A stretch of DNA of 64,000 bases from Polynucleobacter sp. MWH-HuK1 (GCF_018881815.1 NZ_JACVPP010000001.1:1807654-1871653), one strand, 5' to 3'; shown: positions 1 through 8,787, counted from the stretch's first letter. Notes: generated from the sequence alone by a model not told the origin. Numbers and translations: made by a program.

Positions 1-995
1 TTGCGCTGCTGCCCTGCGGATCCAGGGTTATTGGTAATAAAGTTTTGATCAGCCAAATGCTTACGGACATCTTCCGCCAAATCCAAAGAAGCCAACTTCA
101 TTAGCTTCGCGTTACTTGGTTTATGGCCGGTATCTCTACCGTCGATTTGAACGTCTTTGCCCTCTCCTGAAGCAACAAAAGAGGCCACGATTTGAGATGT
201 CTTGGTGTCAATAATATTAAAGTCTACTGTCACCTCTAGCGTCACCTGTTGCGAGGTAGATTTTGTACCCGGGATATCTGCTACGTTATCTGTACTGGAT
301 ATTTCAGCTAAAACGCCATACAACACATAGTCTGCATCACCAAAATCACCTGCCTTAATACGTTTGACGATATCAAAAAACTCGTCACCTTGATTAGGCG
401 TAGCTACGGTAGCTTTAGCTTGAACTACTTTATAGCCGGACTTGATTAGCAGACCGCGAATAGGGTTAGCCAAATAACGCAATTCGCCATATTCACTATT
501 ACTTTGATAGCCAGACTTCTTCATGCTTTGGGTACTTGCGATTGATGAGCTTGAGCCTGGTGTCGCAGCATCAACTAGTGGGGCTGGAGGCGCGCCTGTG
601 CCAGGGCTTGTCGCCTTTGGATCAGATAAGTCTGTGAACTTCACTGGAAATGCAGATGAATTTGCGCCGCCTGTAATAGCAGAGGCATTTGCCTTATCAG
701 CATCCACCTCTATTGTCTTTGGTGCAATAGTTGAGGATATGCTGTTTCCTGTCGTTGTTCTAGTCTCCTCAATAAAGGTTAAGTTCTTACCTTCTCTTTT
801 GAAGTAGATATCCGTCACGGCAATAGACTTCGAATCAGCATTAAGAGCCTCAGCATTAATGACTGGATTCTTGGGTGGATCAGCAGGTCTTTGACCAACG
901 ATCGCCGATTCTACGCTTGGAGCAGGCGGCTTAGTAGCACAACCAGCCAAGAAAACCAGACTCAGACTCGTGCAAGCTAAAAAGATTTTATTCAT
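1..995 (-). CDS. Partial outer-envelope lipoprotein, LpoB/CsgG-neighbourhood type (C-terminus outside window)
   Basis: The frame is open from the ATG at 995 to the window edge, about 331 codons with no stop, so the gene is cut by the window and not broken. The N-terminus is a lipoprotein signal: MNKIF, a hydrophobic stretch, then a lipobox LAGC with Cys at about residue 19. A Pro/Ser/Ala-rich linker follows (roughly residues 100-150). The C-terminal domain includes DYVLYGVL and a VDFNIID strand, which resembles the fold of LpoB/CsgG-type periplasmic lipoproteins. It is last in an operon with LpoB-like, YcfL-like and COG3014-like lipoproteins, only 34 bases after its neighbour. The specific role is unknown; an envelope or peptidoglycan function is inferred from context. 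Confidence 0.75.
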   Translation of the reverse strand, partial: MNKIFLACTSLSLVFLAGCATKPPAPSVESAIVGQRPADPPKNPVINAEALNADSKSIAVTDIYFKREGKNLTFIEETRTTTGNSISSTIAPKTIEVDADKANASAITGGANSSAFPVKFTDLSDPKATSPGTGAPPAPLVDAATPGSSSSIASTQSMKKSGYQSNSEYGELRYLANPIRGLLIKSGYKVVQAKATVATPNQGDEFFDIVKRIKAGDFGDADYVLYGVLAEISSTDNVADIPGTKSTSQQVTLEVTVDFNIIDTKTSQIVASFVASGEGKDVQIDGRDTGHKPSNAKLMKLASLDLAEDVRKHLADQNFITNNPGSAGQQR

Positions 996-1029
996 GTATG
1001 CTCAATTCTTTATGGTGTGAAATAGCGTA

Positions 1030-1620
1030 TTAGCGCGTTGCAGTCTTACGAATCTCTTTTTCATCAGCCCACTCAAGCAGACCAGATTCGTTATTAATCA
1101 GATTTAAGTTAAAGACGTAATAAACATCTTTTACATCTTTCGTATTCTTCACAATAGAAGCAATAGATCCCTCAATGCGATATTGAGCACCTTGCATATT
1201 GCCAGTTTTGGCAATTGTGCTGTTCTTATATAGGCCTGACTGATTCTGACGCTTAAGCTCTTCTGTTTGATTTTGCATCTCAGATACGCTAACGGCAAAA
1301 CGCACTTGACCACTTTTCATTAATTGCGTGCGGATCTTATCGGTAATGACGCGCGTATCAATGTACTCAGAAGTCTTATTCTTCACGTCTGCCAGGGTCA
1401 CAATAGGCGCATCCTTACTTCCAGAGATGGCTTTAGACTGCAGCAATGATCTTGTCATTGCCTCAGCTATCATCTGCAAATCAGTAGAGCCATAATTTAC
1501 GTTGACTGTCTCAACAGCTTTGGCATCGCCGTAACGAACTTGCGGTCCTGAGCAAGCAGCTAGAGCGGCTACAGACAAAACAATGGCGGATAAATGGATG
1601 GTCTTTGTCTTCATAGTCAT
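1030..1620 (-). CDS. lpoB: Penicillin-binding protein activator LpoB-like lipoprotein
   Basis: LpoB is an outer-membrane lipoprotein that reaches through the periplasm to activate the peptidoglycan synthase PBP1B. This protein has a signal peptide ending in a lipobox (LAACS, Cys about residue 23), then the LpoB-type core: a VNYGSTDLQMIAEAM helix, a 'VTLADVKNKTSEYIDTRVITDKIRTQL' type segment (only its key elements are given), and a late YRIEGSIASI strand. About 196 residues is close to the family size. The start is uncertain: ATG at 1620 and 1614 are both possible, and a TTG at 1626 is in frame. It follows ycfL, as in E. coli where ycfL and lpoB are adjacent. The assignment is by pattern, not alignment. 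Confidence 0.8.
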   Translation of the reverse strand: MTMKTKTIHLSAIVLSVAALAACSGPQVRYGDAKAVETVNVNYGSTDLQMIAEAMTRSLLQSKAISGSKDAPIVTLADVKNKTSEYIDTRVITDKIRTQLMKSGQVRFAVSVSEMQNQTEELKRQNQSGLYKNSTIAKTGNMQGAQYRIEGSIASIVKNTKDVKDVYYVFNLNLINNESGLLEWADEKEIRKTATR

Positions 1621-1653
1621 TTTCAATCAGTCCTAATGTCTTCAAAAAGGTTT

Positions 1654-2010
1654 TTATTTGTATTGATTTAACTCAAAACGAAAGTCGGTAGCATCAGGTG
1701 TTGGAGCTATACCCATAATAACGGTCGTCTGACCTTTGCCAACCGTCACAGGCTTCCATGCCTCTTCATCTGTCACTGTCATGCCGTTTTTACCAATCCA
1801 TTTGAATCGATAAGAAACGAGATTCGATTTACTCTCATTCAAAATCGTCACTTGTGCAGTTAATACGCCATTGCGCATCAGACTTCGCATATCGGTAATT
1901 TGAATGCTATCTGTATCACCCATCCTTACCGTCATGTCCTTCATGGATGGTGTTGAGCTACACGCTGCTAGTGCAAGCGCGGTCAGAAGAATGGCAAGGT
2001 ACTTATTCAT
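1654..2010 (-). CDS. YcfL-like lipoprotein
   Basis: This 118-residue protein has a short lipoprotein signal (MNKYLAILL...LAACSS, Cys about residue 17). The mature part is a compact beta-sandwich-like domain with YRFKWIGKNGM and a late TDFRFELNQYK ending. Both segments fit the YcfL family of periplasmic lipoproteins (DUF1425). The family's function is not established, but it is typically next to lpoB, as it is here: the LpoB-like gene starts 33 bases downstream. An RBS-like AAGAAAG precedes the ATG. It acts presumably at the inner leaflet of the outer membrane. The family call rests on motif feel and context. Confidence 0.75.
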   Translation of the reverse strand: MNKYLAILLTALALAACSSTPSMKDMTVRMGDTDSIQITDMRSLMRNGVLTAQVTILNESKSNLVSYRFKWIGKNGMTVTDEEAWKPVTVGKGQTTVIMGIAPTPDATDFRFELNQYK

Positions 2011-2021
2011 CGAGGTCTTTC

Positions 2022-3911
2022 TTAATTAAAAAGCTGCTGAAAGCTGTTTAGCAGGTTGGGTGGCTCATACGGCCTCACCCCTTCTATATTACTGCTTGCT
2101 GGTCTATCAGAAGGGCTGGGCGCAGAAGCGTTATTCGGACTTGAGGCTGGGGCTGGTGTTGGAGTCGACGGCTGAGCTACAACAGGTGTAGAAATAACCT
2201 TCTCGGTAGTCACGATCGGCACTACTGAATCGACCTCCTCAGGCTTTGGATCCTGAAAACTTTCCCATAACTTCTTGAGACCATCCATGGCACTGCCTGA
2301 TGACTGAGCTGGTAGGGTGATAGATGAAGTTGTAGCTGTAGAGACCTCAACTGGAGGTACTGCGGGACTACTAGTAACAGGTACGGGCGCAACTAATTTA
2401 GGCGGAAGCGCTGCCGGATCATTTGAGGTGAGTACTGTAGCTTTATTTCTAAACATGCGAATGTAAACTACGTTATACCCGCCCACCAAATTGACTGTTT
2501 GGGAAGCTGTTACGCCTGATGGCAAAGTGTATTTAAGAGCAGTAGGGCCAATTGGTAAACCCATTCTGGCCATATACGTTTGTGCTGGCAAAGTTGACCA
2601 ATGGCGCACATCGGTCACATTAATCGCTTGTAGACCATACCCCGTGATCATGCCAGCTATAGCCCCTATAAGAGCGGCAGTCCCATTGTTTTGGTTATTT
2701 TGATTGTTCTGATTACGCTGAGTAGCAGCTTGTTGAGCAGCGCGATCAGCCGCAAATTGAGCAGCAAGAGATACAAGCGCTCTTGAAGAAGCTCTTAAGA
2801 CGTAAGCCGGCATCTCATCACGTAAGTTCTTCCGGGCCATTGCATCAATATTTGCAACCAATTCTGGATTGGCTACCCTATCGCCCAATTGGATCAATGA
2901 GGGTCTAAAACGCTCAGTAGATTTTTCAATCACAGGAAAAGTTAAGGTGATGAGCTTAGAATTGCCGCCGATATTAAATGTTTGGCTAATTTGATAAGGA
3001 ATAATTTTTGGCATATACCCTGTATCAATCACGATCAAGGTATCGGCAAAAGATTTTTTACTGCGATTAGCAATATTTGAATCTAGCTTAGCAATACTGG
3101 TTTTAAAGAAATTGACTTGTGGACGCAATTCAATCGCAAGGCGATATCCTGGAGCAGCCAAGCTAGCCTCACCTTGTGACTCATGAATAAAGCCTGATAA
3201 GTAATACGCTGCTGGATTTTGATAAGAATTCTTGAGGCTACGGGTTTCTTCATCGTCCAATAAATTAATTGGATAGCCGCTGATATTTTCAATACGACTG
3301 GTAGCGGCCTGAGTATTTGGGTTCGCTTGCTGCTCACGCTCTACTTTGGATACTGCGGCAACTTTACTTTGAATAAGCTCTTCAATCACCTTCTCGCGCT
3401 GCGCCATCTTTTTTGCCTCTACCATGGCATCATCCCATCGGCCTTGTGAGAGATGATTTAAAGCTAAGGTCTGACTTAACAAAGTCACTTCATAAGGCTT
3501 GGGGTCGTACTCACTACTAAAACCTTCAGACAAAACATAGGAGCTAGTTCCCGAAAAAGAGCGCCTCAGTTTGTCGCCAGTTGTTACCTCCCAACGACTT
3601 ACCAATTGATCTGCTGCTAACAGATTTTGTGTACTACTTGGGATCTGAGAAGGGCCCTGTAAGCGCTGCACCCCACCCATCTCCATGTAGTAGAGGGTAT
3701 TTTTATCTTTGAATGCACTCTGAATGACAGCCGCAGTGTTTTGCAAGTCTCCGTTTTTGAACGGCTCCTTAGACTCATTCATCTTCAATTGCTGAGTCTG
3801 CGTTGCGCAGCCAAGCAATAAAGTGACTGCCAGTACGATACCGAATTTAGAAAAGTCTAATGCTAAAAATTTAAGCAAATTGATGGGTTGGTGAATATAG
3901 TAGAAAAACAA
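2022..3911 (-). CDS. COG3014-family large lipoprotein with TPR-like region
   Basis: First gene of the lipoprotein operon. The hydrophobic segment ending LLLGCATQ is a lipobox (Cys about residue 35). The 3911 start is a TTG that adds a non-typical N-terminal extension; a second in-frame TTG near 3878 would give a more normal signal peptide. Residues about 140-290 are helical (LNHLSQGRWDDAMVEAKKM, YYLSGFIHESQGE) and read like tetratricopeptide-type repeats. A Gln/Asn-rich stretch and a Gly-rich hydrophobic hairpin (ALIGAIAGMITGYG) come near residues 400-430. The last 130 residues are Pro/Ser/Thr-rich, probably disordered. COG3014 proteins commonly sit with YcfL and LpoB, but their function is not known. 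Confidence 0.75.
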   Translation of the reverse strand: MFFYYIHQPINLLKFLALDFSKFGIVLAVTLLLGCATQTQQLKMNESKEPFKNGDLQNTAAVIQSAFKDKNTLYYMEMGGVQRLQGPSQIPSSTQNLLAADQLVSRWEVTTGDKLRRSFSGTSSYVLSEGFSSEYDPKPYEVTLLSQTLALNHLSQGRWDDAMVEAKKMAQREKVIEELIQSKVAAVSKVEREQQANPNTQAATSRIENISGYPINLLDDEETRSLKNSYQNPAAYYLSGFIHESQGEASLAAPGYRLAIELRPQVNFFKTSIAKLDSNIANRSKKSFADTLIVIDTGYMPKIIPYQISQTFNIGGNSKLITLTFPVIEKSTERFRPSLIQLGDRVANPELVANIDAMARKNLRDEMPAYVLRASSRALVSLAAQFAADRAAQQAATQRNQNNQNNQNNGTAALIGAIAGMITGYGLQAINVTDVRHWSTLPAQTYMARMGLPIGPTALKYTLPSGVTASQTVNLVGGYNVVYIRMFRNKATVLTSNDPAALPPKLVAPVPVTSSPAVPPVEVSTATTSSITLPAQSSGSAMDGLKKLWESFQDPKPEEVDSVVPIVTTEKVISTPVVAQPSTPTPAPASSPNNASAPSPSDRPASSNIEGVRPYEPPNLLNSFQQLFN

Positions 3912-3980
3912 TAGTGCCTTTATTTAGCTGCCACCCTTTTAACGCCTGAAAACAGCTTGAAGCTGACATAAAAGAGCTTA

Positions 3981-4979
3981 TTACTCTAATTTTGCGCCAG
4001 ATTGCTGCACCACCCTACCCCATTTAGAGGCCTCCGAAGCGATTAGCTTAGAAAGGTCTTTGGGGCTGCCAGGCGCTGGATCGAGGCCACCAGCCAAAAG
4101 ACGGGATTTAACCTCGGAATTACCCAAGGTATGGCGCACCATTTGATTCAGTTGCTTTTGAATATGCGGAGGCAAATTCGCTGGCGCCATCAAAGAAAAC
4201 CAAGAAACGGATTCAAACCCGGTCAATCCCTGCTCAGCCAGAGTCGGGATTTCTGGGGCGGCATGAGAACGCTTGAGAGTGGTTACTCCAAGAGCCTGTA
4301 CTTCCCCGGCCTTAATCAGAGTCAAAGACGATGAGAGGTTATCAAATAGCATGGAGATACGGCCGCTTAATAAATCTGGCAATGATTGGGCGCGACCCTT
4401 ATAAGGGATATGTCTTATTTGAACGCCAGCCATCTCTTTGAATAGCTCGCCTGACATATGCAGTGAAGTGCCAACTCCTGATGAGCCAAAAGTCAATTGA
4501 TCTGGCTTTGCTTTTGCCAACTCAATTAACTCATGAAGATTATTCACGCCTAATTTTTTATTCACAACCAGTACGTTTGGTGTGCTAGCTAAAAAACTAA
4601 TGGGCGTGAAATCTTTTACAGGATCGTAAGAAAGTTTTTCATAAAGAGCGCCATTAATCGCATGAATGCCTACGGTGCCGATGAGTAAGGTATATCCATC
4701 AGACTCACTTTTTGCAACCAAGTCAGCACCAATATTACCGCCATAACCTGGCTTGTTCTCTACCAATACTGGAACCCCTAAGCTTTGCTGCCAATTTTCA
4801 GCTAGCACGCGGGCCAAGATATCTGGTGCGCCGCCCGGAGTAAAAGTGACAATAATCCGAATTGGCTGCTTAGGCCAAGCAGACTTTCCCGCTGATTTCG
4901 ATTGTCCATGAGCGCTAACAGCCACTAGCAACGCTAGACAAAAAAACAGGAGGCGCTTAAAAACCCTGGAGAATTGCAT
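3981..4979 (-). CDS. Bug/TctC-family tripartite tricarboxylate receptor
   Basis: Periplasmic substrate-binding protein of the Bug family, 332 residues with an N-terminal signal peptide ending near AHGQ. Family signatures are visible: WPKQPIRIIVTFTPGGAPDILAR at the mature N-terminus, VENKPGYGGNIGADLVAKS, and the late VVQQSGAKLE ending. These proteins bind carboxylates or amides; the ligand here cannot be read. No tctA/tctB membrane genes lie nearby, so it is an orphan receptor, as is usual in Burkholderiales. It is in the same direction as the lipoprotein operon but separated by 69 bases and probably independent. Confidence 0.93.
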   Translation of the reverse strand: MQFSRVFKRLLFFCLALLVAVSAHGQSKSAGKSAWPKQPIRIIVTFTPGGAPDILARVLAENWQQSLGVPVLVENKPGYGGNIGADLVAKSESDGYTLLIGTVGIHAINGALYEKLSYDPVKDFTPISFLASTPNVLVVNKKLGVNNLHELIELAKAKPDQLTFGSSGVGTSLHMSGELFKEMAGVQIRHIPYKGRAQSLPDLLSGRISMLFDNLSSSLTLIKAGEVQALGVTTLKRSHAAPEIPTLAEQGLTGFESVSWFSLMAPANLPPHIQKQLNQMVRHTLGNSEVKSRLLAGGLDPAPGSPKDLSKLIASEASKWGRVVQQSGAKLE

Positions 4980-5015
4980 ATTCTATGAACGCAGAACTAG
5001 ACCGAGGGGTCTAAG

Positions 5016-5579
5016 TTAAAAACCAAAGCGAGAGCGCAGCCACAGCCAGCCATCGTATTTCACTGGGTCGTCAGCACAAGGGCCGATACCGCATTCCAGC
5101 AAAGTGGAAACAAGATTTCCTAGTACCAACAAAATAAAGAGAATGACTAAAGCATTTGCAAACCAGGAGCGCGAGCGCACATCACGATTAGGCAGCATTA
5201 ACAACACTGCTAAACCTAGCAATAAACCGGTATAGCCAACATAAGCCCAAGTATAGAAATGCAACTCTAAGAAGGTTTTACCAAAACCTTTGTCGCCCGG
5301 CAAAATATGTAAGAACACCTGGCGTAATGAAACCATCATCCCCACAAGGCCACCAATAATGCCCCAGCCATAATGAGATGAATGCGCACCACAACGAATA
5401 TTTAAGACCAAGGCAAAACCAATAATCACAAATCCAATACGTTGCATTAGACATAGAGGGCAAGGCAGCTCACCAAAATAGATTTGATCTACAAATGCAT
5501 AGGCTAGCATGCCAACAACCGCTAGCAGCGCAAGTTGGTTACCCAAGGCGGCTAATGAAGGAAAAGAATGTCTGCTCAT
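5016..5579 (-). CDS. dsbB: DsbB-family disulfide bond formation protein, variant second cysteine pair
   Basis: Inner-membrane quinone-linked oxidase that re-oxidises DsbA. The first redox pair is clear in CPLC (Cys40, Cys43) at the start of the second helix, followed by the conserved QRIGF. About five hydrophobic segments can be seen (13-33, 43-62, 72-94, 112-130, 141-161). The odd point is the second pair. Classical DsbB has it in the loop between helices 3 and 4, but that loop has no Cys here. Instead Cys163 and Cys168 (ECGIGPC) follow the last helix. The gene starts six bases after the stop of a small membrane gene (5586-5744) and is probably co-transcribed with it. Confidence 0.88.
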   Translation of the reverse strand: MSRHSFPSLAALGNQLALLAVVGMLAYAFVDQIYFGELPCPLCLMQRIGFVIIGFALVLNIRCGAHSSHYGWGIIGGLVGMMVSLRQVFLHILPGDKGFGKTFLELHFYTWAYVGYTGLLLGLAVLLMLPNRDVRSRSWFANALVILFILLVLGNLVSTLLECGIGPCADDPVKYDGWLWLRSRFGF

Positions 5580-5585
5580 GATGGA

Positions 5586-5744
5586 TTACAGACTAATGTT
5601 GAGATGGCTATTTGCATGGAAACGGAACCAAACCAACAGGATTCCGATAGTAATGGCCAAAAGTATTAAGCCTGCAAGGCGTTTCTCAAACCAGACCAAT
5701 ACGAGTCCGATGAAAGCTGTCAGGAAAGGCAGGAACATGTACAT
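5586..5744 (-). CDS. Small membrane protein, DUF5993-like, DsbB partner
   Basis: A 52-residue ORF, below the usual length cut-off. It starts ATG at 5744 (MYMFLPFLTAF) and ends TAA at 5586-5588. Two hydrophobic helices are joined by a charged turn (WFEKRLAG) and the C-terminus is hydrophilic (HANSHLNISL). Size, the FLTAFIGLVLVWFEKR pattern and its position just upstream of a dsbB gene match the DUF5993 family, small proteins found with DsbB-like genes. Function unknown; a subunit or assembly factor for the quinone-linked disulfide oxidase is a reasonable inference. No strong RBS is visible. Confidence 0.7.
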   Translation of the reverse strand: MYMFLPFLTAFIGLVLVWFEKRLAGLILLAITIGILLVWFRFHANSHLNISL

Positions 5745-5854
5745 AAAGGAATTCTAGCGCAGTAGGTTCTGGGTATGGATAAAAACTCTATTGCAAGGCT
5801 TGAGAAATGGTCTTTTCTCGATTTAAGGCATGGGCCTTTGTTTAGAATAAGACT

Positions 5855-6634
5855 ATGACTGCCAACTCCTCCCCACCCTGCCTGGATTTAAACATCGACG
5901 GAAAAATTGCGCGAGTTATCTTTAATAATCCCGCAGCCCGTAATGCCCTAACATGGCCAATGTATGAAGAGCTAAAACTGATTTGCGACTCACTGGCAAA
6001 AAACACCGATATTCGAGTAGTCATTTTTCGGGGAGCGGGAGACAAAGCATTTGTTTCGGGAAGCGATATTCAACAGTTTGTTGATCTCAAAGAGAATGAG
6101 GCTTATGAAGTTGCTGTCGACCAAATCTTTGCTTCCTTGCAACAACTGCCTATGCCAACGATTGCTATGATTGAAGGTTTGGCAGTAGGTAGCGGACTTT
6201 TAATGGCAACCGCATGTGACTTTCGAATCTCCACACCCGAAGCGCGCTTTGGTATACCAGTAGCCAAGACCTTGGGTAACTGCTTATCACCAAGCAATCT
6301 ATCCTGGCTCGCGACTCACCTTGGCATACCTACCGCAAAGAAAATGTTACTCACCGCAGAACTGATTAAGGCACCACAATTATTGGAGTCAGGTTTTCTA
6401 TATCAAACGATAGATGCATCAGAAATAGATGCAGCAACGACTGCGCTGGCACAAAAACTGGCATCACTTGCACCAATCACTCAAAAGGCAAGCAAGCTAG
6501 CATTGGCACGTCTTCTCCAAAGCAATCTACCGGATTGCACTGATCTCATGCGTGAAACCTACAACAGTAAAGACTTCAGAGAGGGAGTGAACGCCTTCTT
6601 AGAGAGCCGCTCACCCCAGTGGATTGGTAAGTAA
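5855..6634 (+). CDS. Enoyl-CoA hydratase/isomerase family protein
   Basis: Crotonase-fold enzyme, 259 residues, the normal length. The N-terminal strand IARVIFNNPAARNAL, the oxyanion-hole strand VVIFRGAGDKAFVSGSDI and the second conserved block IAMIEGLAVGSGLLMATACDFRI are all present. In the second block the usual catalytic Glu positions are not obvious (the segment reads FGIPVAKTLGNCLSP where hydratases often have GxxPE), so the reaction may not be simple hydration. It acts on acyl-CoA thioesters in the cytoplasm. It is a single gene, transcribed away from dsbB and convergent with the hydrolase at 6638. The substrate cannot be inferred. Confidence 0.9.
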   Translation: MTANSSPPCLDLNIDGKIARVIFNNPAARNALTWPMYEELKLICDSLAKNTDIRVVIFRGAGDKAFVSGSDIQQFVDLKENEAYEVAVDQIFASLQQLPMPTIAMIEGLAVGSGLLMATACDFRISTPEARFGIPVAKTLGNCLSPSNLSWLATHLGIPTAKKMLLTAELIKAPQLLESGFLYQTIDASEIDAATTALAQKLASLAPITQKASKLALARLLQSNLPDCTDLMRETYNSKDFREGVNAFLESRSPQWIGK

Positions 6635-6637
6635 GGC

Positions 6638-7708
6638 CTAAAGAGCCGCTAACTTAGCCTTAGAGTTTAAAAAATCCACTACGATTTTTACAAACTGATC
6701 CGGCACCTCAACATGAGGCACGTGACCGACATTCTCAATCGGTACTAGTTTTGCATTAGGGATAGCTGCTTGCGCTTTCTTGCCCAACTCCGGAAAGTTA
6801 CCCAAAGACTTAACAGCCTCTGGCGGCGCAAAGCGGCGTCCAAATACGGTGCGATCTTTTTGACCAATTACCAAGAGCACCGGCATCTTTAGTTGCGGCA
6901 AGTCATTCACAACTGGTTTTTCTGCAATCATCTGATAGGTCAGCACAGAAGTCTTAGCATAAGCTGGATAGTCTGGGCCTTTTTGTACTCGCACATAGAC
7001 CTCTACAAACTTTTCATAACTAGGCTGCCAAACTGGGAAATAGGTTTGCAAAAAACGACGGTAGCTAGTTTCTGTTTGCGCCATTTCTAATTTCAGAAGA
7101 TCTTCATTCTTCTGCGGAGGAATATCTTTACTGTAATCCTCAAGACCCAGTGGATTCTCTAGAACCAACTTTTGCACTGTTTGAGGATATAGACGTGCAA
7201 AACGAACACCAACCATTCCCCCCATTGAGTTTGCAATGACTGAAACTCGTTGAATATTGAGAGACTTTAATAAAGCCTGAGTATTAGCAGCTAAATCATC
7301 AAAGTGGTAAGCCACATCAGGCTTAGAGGACTTTCCAAAGCCAATCTGATCTGGGGCAATTACCCTATAACCGGCTTTAGATAGGCCAACAATCGTTGGC
7401 ACCCAATAATCACTAGAAAAGTTCTTGCCATGAAACAAAACCACCACACCCTTTTGTTTACCTAAACTAGCAACATCCATGTACATCATGCTGGCTGGCT
7501 GCCCTTGTAAGGAAGTCTTAAATTCTTTTAAAGGGTAAGGATAGGGCCAATTACTTAAGCGCAAATCTAATGGGGCTGCATCAGCATAGAGGCTGGACGG
7601 AGCAGTAGGTTTGCTAGCTTGCTCATTATGAGCGCAGGAAACAAGAAACAAGGACAGAGCCCCTGCCGAAAATACGAGACCTATTTTCTTAAACAAACGA
7701 TTCATCAA
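6638..7708 (-). CDS. Alpha/beta-hydrolase, lipoprotein-anchored
   Basis: A 356-residue alpha/beta-hydrolase with a lipoprotein signal (LFLVSCAHN, Cys about residue 25), so it is probably tethered in the periplasm. Visible hydrolase signatures are the oxyanion motif VVLFHGKNF, the nucleophile elbow NSMGGMVG (Ser in G/N-x-S-x-G), an Asp in the VIGQKDRTVFG segment and a catalytic His in ENVGHVPHVE. It resembles the epoxide-hydrolase/haloperoxidase branch, but the substrate is unknown. It starts 17 bases downstream of the end of the FAH-family gene, in the same direction, so the two may share a transcript. Confidence 0.9.
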   Translation of the reverse strand: MMNRLFKKIGLVFSAGALSLFLVSCAHNEQASKPTAPSSLYADAAPLDLRLSNWPYPYPLKEFKTSLQGQPASMMYMDVASLGKQKGVVVLFHGKNFSSDYWVPTIVGLSKAGYRVIAPDQIGFGKSSKPDVAYHFDDLAANTQALLKSLNIQRVSVIANSMGGMVGVRFARLYPQTVQKLVLENPLGLEDYSKDIPPQKNEDLLKLEMAQTETSYRRFLQTYFPVWQPSYEKFVEVYVRVQKGPDYPAYAKTSVLTYQMIAEKPVVNDLPQLKMPVLLVIGQKDRTVFGRRFAPPEAVKSLGNFPELGKKAQAAIPNAKLVPIENVGHVPHVEVPDQFVKIVVDFLNSKAKLAAL

Positions 7709-7725
7709 GCAAACCTCTTTTGTAT

Positions 7726-8418
7726 TTAGATCACTTTTGTCTTTAAATTAGGTAAGCCTGCAACGCTACCTTCGAGCACATCGCCTTTTTTCACGGGACC
7801 AACACCTGCTGGCGTGCCCGAGAAAATAAGATCCCCTGGTTCCAAAGTAAATAGAGTAGAAAGATAAGCAATCGTATCAGGAACATTCCAAATCAGTTGA
7901 TTGAGATCGCCCTCTTGACGAACTTCACCATTCACTAACAACTTGACTGAACCCTTGGATGGATGGCCACACTGACTTACTGGGGTAATTTCTCCGCACG
8001 GTGCAGATTGATCAAATGCCTTGCCCGTATCCCAAGGGCGCCCCATCTTTTTAGCCTCACCTTGTAGATCACGTCTGGTCATATCCAAACCCACCCCATA
8101 ACCATACACATGTTCAAGCGCTTTATCTGCAGGGATGTTTGCACCACCCTTGCCAATCGCTACAACCATTTCAATTTCGTGATGAACGTCATTTGAAAGA
8201 TTGGGATAAGCCATCTCTTTGCCATCAGTCACAATCGAATTAGCAGGCTTCATAAAGAAGAATGGTGGCTCACGATCAGGATCATGCCCCATTTCACGAG
8301 CATGATCAGCATAGTTACGGCCAACACAATAAATGCGATTGACTGCAAAGCGACGGGTATCCCCCGTTACCGGCAGGGAAACTACTGCAGGAGGGTCAAT
8401 CACAAATGCTGAGCACAT
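7726..8418 (-). CDS. Fumarylacetoacetate hydrolase (FAH) family protein
   Basis: A 230-residue FAH-fold enzyme. The family core is visible: YCVGRNYADHAREMG near the start, PFFFMKPANSIV, a metal-binding acidic set with HHEIEMVVAIGKGG (Glu-x-Glu), the DMTRRDLQ block, and the C-terminal FSGTPAGVGPVKKGD. Members cleave C-C bonds in or decarboxylate beta-keto acids such as acylpyruvates, 5-oxopent-3-ene tricarboxylates or oxaloacetate. Small stand-alone members like this are often acylpyruvases or oxaloacetate decarboxylases. It lies in line with a SemiSWEET gene upstream and a hydrolase downstream. The exact substrate is not readable. Confidence 0.92.
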   Translation of the reverse strand: MCSAFVIDPPAVVSLPVTGDTRRFAVNRIYCVGRNYADHAREMGHDPDREPPFFFMKPANSIVTDGKEMAYPNLSNDVHHEIEMVVAIGKGGANIPADKALEHVYGYGVGLDMTRRDLQGEAKKMGRPWDTGKAFDQSAPCGEITPVSQCGHPSKGSVKLLVNGEVRQEGDLNQLIWNVPDTIAYLSTLFTLEPGDLIFSGTPAGVGPVKKGDVLEGSVAGLPNLKTKVI

Positions 8419-8453
8419 AAAAACCTTTCTATGAATTTTGCTAAATGAGTGTT

Positions 8454-8735
8454 TTATTTCTGATGAGTAGAAGTATGGCGCAATTTCAATAACAAGATAC
8501 TAAGAGCTAAAGCAAAGGTCAATGCATTTGCTATGATCAGAGGCCACTTCTCAATAATGAGGCCATAGATGAGCCACAAGCCCACGCCAACAGTAAACAA
8601 GGAATACATCCCTAAGGAAATGCCCGAAAGATCCCTCGTTCGCCAAGAGCGTAAGGCCTGAGGCAGAAAGGCGATTGTGGTTAAGAATGCAGCGCAATAA
8701 CCAATAATCTCTATTTGATGAGGATTTAAGGTCAT
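8454..8735 (-). CDS. SemiSWEET-family small transporter
   Basis: A 93-residue membrane protein with three helices, the size of bacterial SemiSWEETs, which dimerise to carry sugars or related small molecules. The PQ motif is visible in the first helix (AFLPQALRSWRTRDLSGIS), followed by the second helix (LGMYSLFTVGVGLWLIYGL) and a third with the conserved Asn (IIANALTFALALS). The basic C-terminus (LKLRHTSTHQK) should be cytoplasmic. It precedes the FAH-family gene by 35 bases; a functional link is possible but unproven. Substrate unknown. Confidence 0.88.
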   Translation of the reverse strand: MTLNPHQIEIIGYCAAFLTTIAFLPQALRSWRTRDLSGISLGMYSLFTVGVGLWLIYGLIIEKWPLIIANALTFALALSILLLKLRHTSTHQK

Positions 8736-8787
8736 TTAATCTCTAAAGCAAACAATCTATGTTCCGCTTCACTCTATAGCGCCAGAG

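Noticed and set aside
523..807. A 94-codon plus-strand frame
   Set aside because: Antisense to the partial lipoprotein gene at 1-995, which has a lipobox and continuous coding.
5509..5757. An 82-codon plus-strand frame
   Set aside because: It overlaps the dsbB start and the DUF5993-like gene, both on the minus strand; the minus reading gives a proper two-helix protein.
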